From: an uncultured Lachnospiraceae bacterium
Lineage (GTDB): Bacteria > Bacillota > Clostridia > Lachnospirales > Lachnospiraceae
Reading direction: 5' to 3'
Assembly (NCBI GenBank): GCA_910580015.1
Contig: CAJTVT010000039.1
Span: forward strand, 1 to 21,274
DNA length: 21,274 nt
Made by a program: the position numbers and the translations under genes. Positions 16,727-21,274 of the stretch are shown here, piece after piece. The notes under the pieces are model-generated. The model had not been told where the DNA came from, searched no databases, and was given only the letters and a program-made list of their open reading frames with translations. The stretch's first letter is position 1; the number at the start of each line of letters is the position of its first letter.

Positions 16727-17473
16727 ATGTTGTTACAGGAGACAAAGATACGACTGTCCAAAGCAATTTTTCTCAGAGATGCATTTACCGGAGAGCCAGT
16801 GTCGGCAGGCATTCGGATTCATTCTCTTTCAGGGGGAAGGATGGAGAAAAAAGCTGGAGGATATTTTCTGTTTTTGGATGTGGATAGTTCAGAATTTGAG
16901 ATTCAAGTAGAATCTCCTATTTACCAGAGTAGAAAGCTGTGGCTAAAGGAAGATTGTGGAGTAGAAGTGGAGGAAGTTTTCATGTATCCATCTCCATCCT
17001 ATCCGCTGCGGTCGGGAGATACCGTTATTCGAGGAAGGGCAAAGCCAGGAAGCCTGATTCGGTTTCATCTGGAGGATGAAAGGGGAAGTGGAAGGTTGAT
17101 TGGCGACTATAAAAAAGGAGAACCAGAGATTTCTTTTTACCATAAAGGGGCTACAGGAAGCGGAATCTGGCATATTCGAGAGAAGAAAAAGATAGTTGGA
17201 GAGTATTTCAGAGTGAAGTGTTTGGAAGATGATACGGAGCGATATGCTTTGTATGCGGCGTTGGCGTCGGATTATCAGAAGAAAGATACCGTGATATTTC
17301 CTGCCCAAGAAAGTATTGTAGATGAGAAGGGAGAATTTTATCTGCTGTTAGGGAATCTAACCCAGGAAGTATCTATGCTGCATTACATTTTGGGAAGTGC
17401 AAATGAGGAAGAGAACGGAACAACAGAGATTATCAGAGGAAAAGAAAATTTGATAGTTTGGAAGGAGGATTGA
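16727..17473 (+). CDS. Beta-sandwich protein with N-terminal transthyretin/carboxypeptidase-regulatory-like domain
   Basis: The 248-residue protein opens with a region like the carboxypeptidase regulatory (transthyretin-like) fold: IFLRDAFTGEPVSAGIRIHS, KKAGGYFLFLDVDSSEFEIQ, VESPIYQSRKLWL (about residues 14-85). A second beta-rich part (about 95-230) contains SGDTVIRGRAKPGSLIRFHL and DEKGEFYLLLGNL, resembling another beta-sandwich. No signal peptide or membrane segment is seen. The ATG follows the previous stop by one base, with GGAAAGGA 8 nt upstream, so it is co-translated with the terminator. The gene is 3 nt from the PAAR-like gene. A role in attaching parts to the particle is possible, but its function is not known to me. 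Confidence 0.65.
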   Translation: MLLQETKIRLSKAIFLRDAFTGEPVSAGIRIHSLSGGRMEKKAGGYFLFLDVDSSEFEIQVESPIYQSRKLWLKEDCGVEVEEVFMYPSPSYPLRSGDTVIRGRAKPGSLIRFHLEDERGSGRLIGDYKKGEPEISFYHKGATGSGIWHIREKKKIVGEYFRVKCLEDDTERYALYAALASDYQKKDTVIFPAQESIVDEKGEFYLLLGNLTQEVSMLHYILGSANEEENGTTEIIRGKENLIVWKED

Positions 17474-17476
17474 GAT

Positions 17477-17860
17477 ATGGGATTATGTGTAACAGGTGGG
17501 GCGGCAATGACCTGTACATTTGGTATGACGCCATCTGTGCTCAATGTCTTGCCGATGGCAAAAACGATGTCGGCAATGCCCCTGGCTACAATTTCAGATA
17601 CAGTACCTTTTGTGAATATTATGCCATTTGGGATGTGCCAAAGTATGGCGAATCCTGTGGTGGCGGCAGCAACGGCGGCAGCCATGGGGGTGCTAACACC
17701 CATGCCTTGTACGCCTGTTCCGGCAGGTCCCTGGGCGCCAGGCGTTCCCCAGGTGCTGGTGGGTGGCAAACCAGCGGTCAACGATCAATGTAAACTAACT
17801 TGTGCCTATGGGGGGATGATACAGTTTACCAATTCCGGCTGTCCGACAGTCCAGCTCTAA
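17477..17860 (+). CDS. PAAR-like (DUF4280) spike tip protein
   Basis: The 127-residue protein is rich in Cys, Met, Pro and Gly. It has the DUF4280 pattern MGLCVTGGAAMTCTFG, ATISDTVPFVNIMPFGMCQS, MANPVVAAATAAAMGVLTP, then MPCTPVPAGPWAPG, a LVGGKPAVN motif and a final CAYGGMIQFTNSGCPTVQL. DUF4280 proteins are PAAR-like and are taken to sharpen the tip of gp5/VgrG-type spikes and sometimes carry effectors. Seven Cys residues (C4, C13, C54, C78, C104, C109, C122) could bind a metal at the tip. ATG 17477 has AAGGAGG 8 nt upstream. It lies over 12 kb from the spike gene it probably caps, separated by the whole baseplate block. Confidence 0.88.
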   Translation: MGLCVTGGAAMTCTFGMTPSVLNVLPMAKTMSAMPLATISDTVPFVNIMPFGMCQSMANPVVAAATAAAMGVLTPMPCTPVPAGPWAPGVPQVLVGGKPAVNDQCKLTCAYGGMIQFTNSGCPTVQL

Positions 17861-17881
17861 GTATGAATTTGAGGAAAAAGT

Positions 17882-20593
17882 ATGGAGAAGAAAAGTTTGT
17901 ATGGTATCTTTGGCATTCTGTTCGCTACAATTGTTGTTCTTGTAGCAACCAGTTTGTATGGAAGTGCGATAAAATTAAATTATATTGAGCAGATTCATTT
18001 ACAGGATGGGTATCTGTATTATGTGGAGCGGGGAACTGGAGATGATTTTAAGATTATCCGTTCTGATCCGGATGGAAAGCAGGGCAGTCTAATCCAATGT
18101 AACAAGCATGACAGGGAGCAATACCGGATGATCCGTCAGATCTTTTTTGACGATAAAAATCAAGCGTATGTACTAATTCAGGAAACCAATGTGGAATTCT
18201 GGAATGGGATAAGCTGCAAAGTTTATCAATGTGATTTTGCTTCTGGCAAGCTTCTGGAAACTGGATATGATCTAACAAAGGAAGTTGGAAGTTACAGCCA
18301 GATATCTATACAGTCCATTCGGGATGGGAAACTTTATTATATTGGTATATCTGATTTGGAGAATAGTGCAAAGAATGCGAAATTGATGGTGCAGGGCCAA
18401 AATGGAAAAAAAGAAACAAAGGATGAGATACCTCTTAAATATCCCTATCTCAATGCCCAGTTTTTTTGGAGTAAGGATGATATGGTGCTTTGGACAGATT
18501 ATGCAGGGGAAGTCTATGCGAAGGAACTAGGCACAGATCAATATTTAAAAATAAAAGGCATTACCGGAAAGCAGGGGGTGTTCAAGAGCCTTTGTGATGA
18601 CGGATCACAGGCATACGTCCTGGATTATGATAGGGAATGCATCCGTAGTATTAATTTGAAAAAGGGGACCTCCAAAATCTTATTTTCTGCGGATGAGATC
18701 CGAAAGGATGAACCAGGATTTACCTTTCAGCGGCTGCAAAGTCCAGACTGTACTAAGACGGGATTCTGTGCTGGGGTGGAGGATCAGGAGGGGAAGGTTT
18801 CTATCTGTTCTTATCAGAATGGAGTTCACAAGGATATTGGGGAGATTTCTCTTGATTTCACTTCGGTACTGCGCCGGATGTTCTGGGGGTATGTGGGAAT
18901 TGTTCTGGCAGCAGTTCTTTTGTGCATTTATTGGCTGGCTCGCATTCAGTACCACTGGAAAACCATATTGGTCCGGCTCTGCGTAATTTTTCTTTTGGGA
19001 CTTTTGGCGTTGGATGGTTTTCTGGAATATTGGATTGAGCAGTCCATGCGCCAACAGTTGGAGAGTAGTCAGACATTGTCTTTATCTGCACTGGGAAAAA
19101 TTTTAAGAGAAGATATTACACACAATATTGAGACGGATGCCGAGAGTTTTCCTTCTGGGGATAGGGCTTTGATGCTTAGTCACCGCACCCTTGAAGGGGA
19201 AAATGGGACAGGAGAGGTGTCTTTGTATGTCTACAGTATTTTTCATGCAGATAAAAAAGGCAAGCTTTATGTCAGTGAGTCGATGTCGGAGTACAGTGGT
19301 GTTCCAGTGGAATGGGTGTATGCGCCAAAGGTAGTGGAGACAATCTACCATGCTTATGATTCTGGTGAGATTATAAACAAGAGTGATGAAAACAAAAATG
19401 GAAAGCGGAATAATCAGTTTATCCCTATCGTCCTGGAGGATGGGACAAAGTATGGCGTGATTGCAGTTTCAGTGGCTGGAAATATTCAAGATTATCAAAT
19501 TTGGTATTATCAATGGAATTTAAAAAATGTATCGTCCACACTGCTGATCGTCCTGACAGTGATTTTGATGGTGATTCTTTATATTTTCTTAAGGCCGTTA
19601 AAGACCTTGAAAGAATGTGCAGGAAGGTTGGCGGCAGGCGATTTGGGTGTGACAGTTGCTGTACGTGGGCACGATGAGGTGGCAGATATCTCAGCGGCCT
19701 TTAATCAAATGTCCTTGGAGATTGCGAAGTATGTAGAGGATATACGGGGAATGTCGGATGGCTATTATAAGTTTATTCCAGCAAAGATCTTGAATTTGTT
19801 AGACAAAGAATCGATTCAGGAAGTCAAGTTAGGGGATCAGATGACTGGGGAACTTACGATTTTGTCCCTCCATGCGCTGAATTATCCAAGACAGAGTAAG
19901 TTTTTATCCGCAGAACAGGTGTATAACGATATCAACCGTGTATTGTCCATGCTGGTGGAACCCATCAACAGTCATGGCGGCGTGGTGGAGCATTTTGAAG
20001 ATACAGGATTGTCGGCATTTTTTACGGTCAGCAGCAGGGAGGCACTGGATGCGGCCATTGAGATTCAGCATTTGCTGGAACAGCGGATGCCTGGAAATGG
20101 CAGAACGATTGCTATTAGTTATGGACGTGTGATGATCGGGGTCATTGGACATGAGCAGCGGATGGAGGCGACGACAATTTCTGCACATTCGGATTTGGCC
20201 AAGGAGCTGCGTTTGAAGGGAGACAAATATGGCGCACATGTTCTGATTACCCATCGTGTCTATGAGCAGATACCAGGATTTGAGGATTATTATCATGCTC
20301 GGTATTTGGGGAATATTTATCTGTCTGCAACGAATAGCTATGAACGAGTCTATGATGTGTATGACGGAGATTCGGAGGAAGAATTTTACTTTAAACAACG
20401 GACCAAAGAGTTGTTTGAGCAAGGGGTGGGCCTGTTTGTGGCAAAGAAATTTTATGATGCACGCCTTGTCTTTGTGGAAGTTTTGAAACAGCATCGGAAA
20501 GACAAAGCGGCAAAAGAATACCTATATCGGTGTGACAAATATTATAAACTTGCAGTGGACGAAGATGTGGAAACCGTAATTGAGAAATTTTAG
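17882..20593 (+). CDS. Four-pass membrane sensor with HAMP and degenerate class III cyclase domain
   Basis: The 903-residue protein has TM1 (about 7-27), a large extracytoplasmic region (28-333) with about six propeller-like blades (DGYLYYV, DGKLYYIG, DGSQAYVLD...), TM2 (335-353), TM3 (361-380), a second extracytoplasmic region (381-551), TM4 (552-570), a HAMP domain (571-622; LRPLKTLKECAGRLAAGDLG) and a class III adenylate/guanylate cyclase domain (631-810). A helical, possibly TPR-like tail follows (830-890). The cyclase domain looks catalytically dead. The first metal Asp is His664 (LTILSLHALNYP), the region of the second metal Asp reads EHFEDTG with Thr708 at the aligned position, the usual Asn is Asp771, and the usual Arg is Glu775 (SDLAKELR). 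It probably relays an outside signal by conformation. GAGGAAAA precedes the ATG. It sits in the CIS operon with a 21-bp gap. Confidence 0.85.
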   Translation: MEKKSLYGIFGILFATIVVLVATSLYGSAIKLNYIEQIHLQDGYLYYVERGTGDDFKIIRSDPDGKQGSLIQCNKHDREQYRMIRQIFFDDKNQAYVLIQETNVEFWNGISCKVYQCDFASGKLLETGYDLTKEVGSYSQISIQSIRDGKLYYIGISDLENSAKNAKLMVQGQNGKKETKDEIPLKYPYLNAQFFWSKDDMVLWTDYAGEVYAKELGTDQYLKIKGITGKQGVFKSLCDDGSQAYVLDYDRECIRSINLKKGTSKILFSADEIRKDEPGFTFQRLQSPDCTKTGFCAGVEDQEGKVSICSYQNGVHKDIGEISLDFTSVLRRMFWGYVGIVLAAVLLCIYWLARIQYHWKTILVRLCVIFLLGLLALDGFLEYWIEQSMRQQLESSQTLSLSALGKILREDITHNIETDAESFPSGDRALMLSHRTLEGENGTGEVSLYVYSIFHADKKGKLYVSESMSEYSGVPVEWVYAPKVVETIYHAYDSGEIINKSDENKNGKRNNQFIPIVLEDGTKYGVIAVSVAGNIQDYQIWYYQWNLKNVSSTLLIVLTVILMVILYIFLRPLKTLKECAGRLAAGDLGVTVAVRGHDEVADISAAFNQMSLEIAKYVEDIRGMSDGYYKFIPAKILNLLDKESIQEVKLGDQMTGELTILSLHALNYPRQSKFLSAEQVYNDINRVLSMLVEPINSHGGVVEHFEDTGLSAFFTVSSREALDAAIEIQHLLEQRMPGNGRTIAISYGRVMIGVIGHEQRMEATTISAHSDLAKELRLKGDKYGAHVLITHRVYEQIPGFEDYYHARYLGNIYLSATNSYERVYDVYDGDSEEEFYFKQRTKELFEQGVGLFVAKKFYDARLVFVEVLKQHRKDKAAKEYLYRCDKYYKLAVDEDVETVIEKF

Positions 20594-20622
20594 CACAAAT
20601 ACTAGGAAATGAGGTGTGGAAG

Positions 20623-21274
20623 ATGCCAGAACTGCAGGAAGTAGACAAAGAAGTATTAAAAGATGTGCCAAAGACAGAGGAAGGGGAAGAAAACAATGTG
20701 CTAGAGCAAGTGCCTGTGCAGCCTCAGCAGGGAAATAAAACAGAGGAAGAGGAGGAAATACAGCTGCCAGAGAATATGGATTTATTTCCTTCTATTGACG
20801 GTCAGGGACAAAAGAAAAATGAGATAAAAGAACCAGACACAGAATTATCAGAAGATACAGAAAAGACAGAGGATGAGGAAATAAAACTGCCAAAGAATGA
20901 GGAGTTGCTTGCTGATATTGACAGTCAGGGAAAAGAGGGAGATGAGAAAAATGTTCAGGAAAAGTTAAGTACAGAACAGGATCTTGGGGACGAGAAAGAT
21001 GGAGATTTGGATCCATTTGAAAGTATGACTCCAACAGCTCCTGCCGTACAACAGCAGAATCAGAATAGGAATCAAGAAGAGGGAGAACATGTTGTTGGGG
21101 GTGAGACAGGCGTAAATTTGAGGCCGTCTGTAGAAGTGACTCCGACAGCTCCTGTCGTACAACAGCAGGTTCAGAATAGGAATCAACAAGTGGGAGAACG
21201 GGATGTTGTGGATGCGACAGAGGAACATTTGAGTCCGTCTGTAAACGTGACACAGACAGCTCCTGTCGTACAAC
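20623..21274 (+). CDS. Acidic, disordered, repeat-containing protein (3' end cut by window)
   Basis: An ATG at 20623 preceded by GAGGTG opens a frame with no stop to the window end, giving at least 217 residues. I do not recognise it. The first about 125 residues are very rich in Glu, Asp and Lys and contain a 41-residue duplication built on an EE(I)xLPxNxxL...IDxQG pattern (from about 20752 and 20875). After this come 37-residue repeats with TAPVVQQQ and QNRNQ motifs. There is no signal peptide or hydrophobic segment in the visible part, and disorder is expected. The gene follows the pseudo-cyclase by 29 bp, so it is part of the operon. In its composition (Gln/Glu-rich, repeats, disorder) it recalls the first CDS of the window. 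It could be a linker, display or cargo protein; its C-terminus outside the window is needed. Confidence 0.75.
   Translation, partial: MPELQEVDKEVLKDVPKTEEGEENNVLEQVPVQPQQGNKTEEEEEIQLPENMDLFPSIDGQGQKKNEIKEPDTELSEDTEKTEDEEIKLPKNEELLADIDSQGKEGDEKNVQEKLSTEQDLGDEKDGDLDPFESMTPTAPAVQQQNQNRNQEEGEHVVGGETGVNLRPSVEVTPTAPVVQQQVQNRNQQVGERDVVDATEEHLSPSVNVTQTAPVVQ
20752..20943 (+). repeat. Imperfect 123-bp direct duplication in the last CDS
   Basis: The segments beginning at 20752 and 20875 both encode GluGlu-Ile-x-Leu-Pro-x-Asn, then a short hydrophobic run, Ile-Asp and Gln-Gly. The offset of 123 bp is 41 codons, so the frame is kept. Confidence 0.6.
21010..21274 (+). repeat. 111-bp in-frame tandem repeats (at least 2.4 copies, running off the window)
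   Basis: The ACAGCTCCT codons of the TAPVVQQQ motif recur at 21034, 21145 and 21256, exactly 111 bp (37 codons) apart, with flanking PSVxVT before and QNRNQxxGE after. The copies are 21010-21120, 21121-21231 and the start of a third at 21232. The later copies are more alike than the first. Confidence 0.85.

Noticed and set aside
17458..17793. 111-residue plus-strand frame overlapping the PAAR-like gene
   Set aside because: The overlapping frame at 17477 matches DUF4280 and has AAGGAGG at the right distance; this one is a shadow.
19904..20494. 196-residue open frame on the minus strand
   Set aside because: It lies fully inside the well-supported cyclase and tail region of the receptor gene, and its sequence shows no recognisable domain.
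2322..20593. Temperate prophage or tailocin instead of a CIS
   Set aside because: The DUF4255 terminator, LysM-type adaptor, long J protein, DUF4280 tip and the added membrane proteins fit CIS loci. No capsid, terminase, integrase, holin or endolysin gene is seen in the window. Absence outside the window cannot be judged.
20792..21273. Two repetitive minus-strand open frames
   Set aside because: They are antisense to the tandem repeats of the last gene, whose plus-strand frame has a start with a ribosome binding site and typical acidic codon use.

Overview
The window is a stretch of a large, all-plus-strand operon for a contractile injection system (CIS) of the extracellular-CIS/Afp-PVC type. 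The host is probably a low-GC Gram-positive bacterium of the Clostridia (Lachnospiraceae-like). This host call is inferred from AT-rich codon use, strong AGGAGG ribosome binding sites, TTG starts and Lys/Glu-rich proteins; no marker gene confirms it.

Layout. (1) 3-2288: 3' part of a Gln/Glu-rich, repeat-containing, coiled-coil protein of unknown role. (2) 2322-13311: baseplate and spike block in phage-like order: LysM tube/baseplate adaptor (Afp7-like), gp27-like hub (late control D), gp5/VgrG-like spike, gp25, two baseplate-J-type wedge proteins (Afp11/Afp12-like), tail protein I, and a 575-aa putative baseplate decoration protein with a C-terminal Ig-like domain. (3) 13319-16087: two membrane proteins, one a pseudokinase-like single-pass protein and the other a single-pass protein with about 19 MORN-type repeats. 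(4) 16147-17860: Pvc16/DUF4255-type tail terminator, a transthyretin-like protein, and a PAAR-like (DUF4280) spike tip. (5) 17882-20593: a four-pass sensor with a propeller-like extracytoplasmic domain, a HAMP domain and a class III nucleotide cyclase domain that has lost its catalytic residues. (6) 20623 to the window end: an acidic, disordered protein with 111-bp tandem repeats, cut by the window edge.

How it may work together. Hub, spike, PAAR tip, gp25, J-type wedges and tail protein I give a complete baseplate. Sheath, tube, tape measure and AAA+ ATPase are not seen and would have to lie outside the window. The unusual part is three co-transcribed membrane proteins: a degenerate kinase, a MORN stalk and a degenerate cyclase receptor. 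They suggest a CIS that is docked at, or gated from, the host's own membrane rather than simply released by lysis. No lysis genes are seen here. Gene spacing is tight (overlaps to about 60 bp) and no terminator hairpin was seen, so one long transcript is likely. No tRNA, rRNA, CRISPR array or insertion sequence was recognised.
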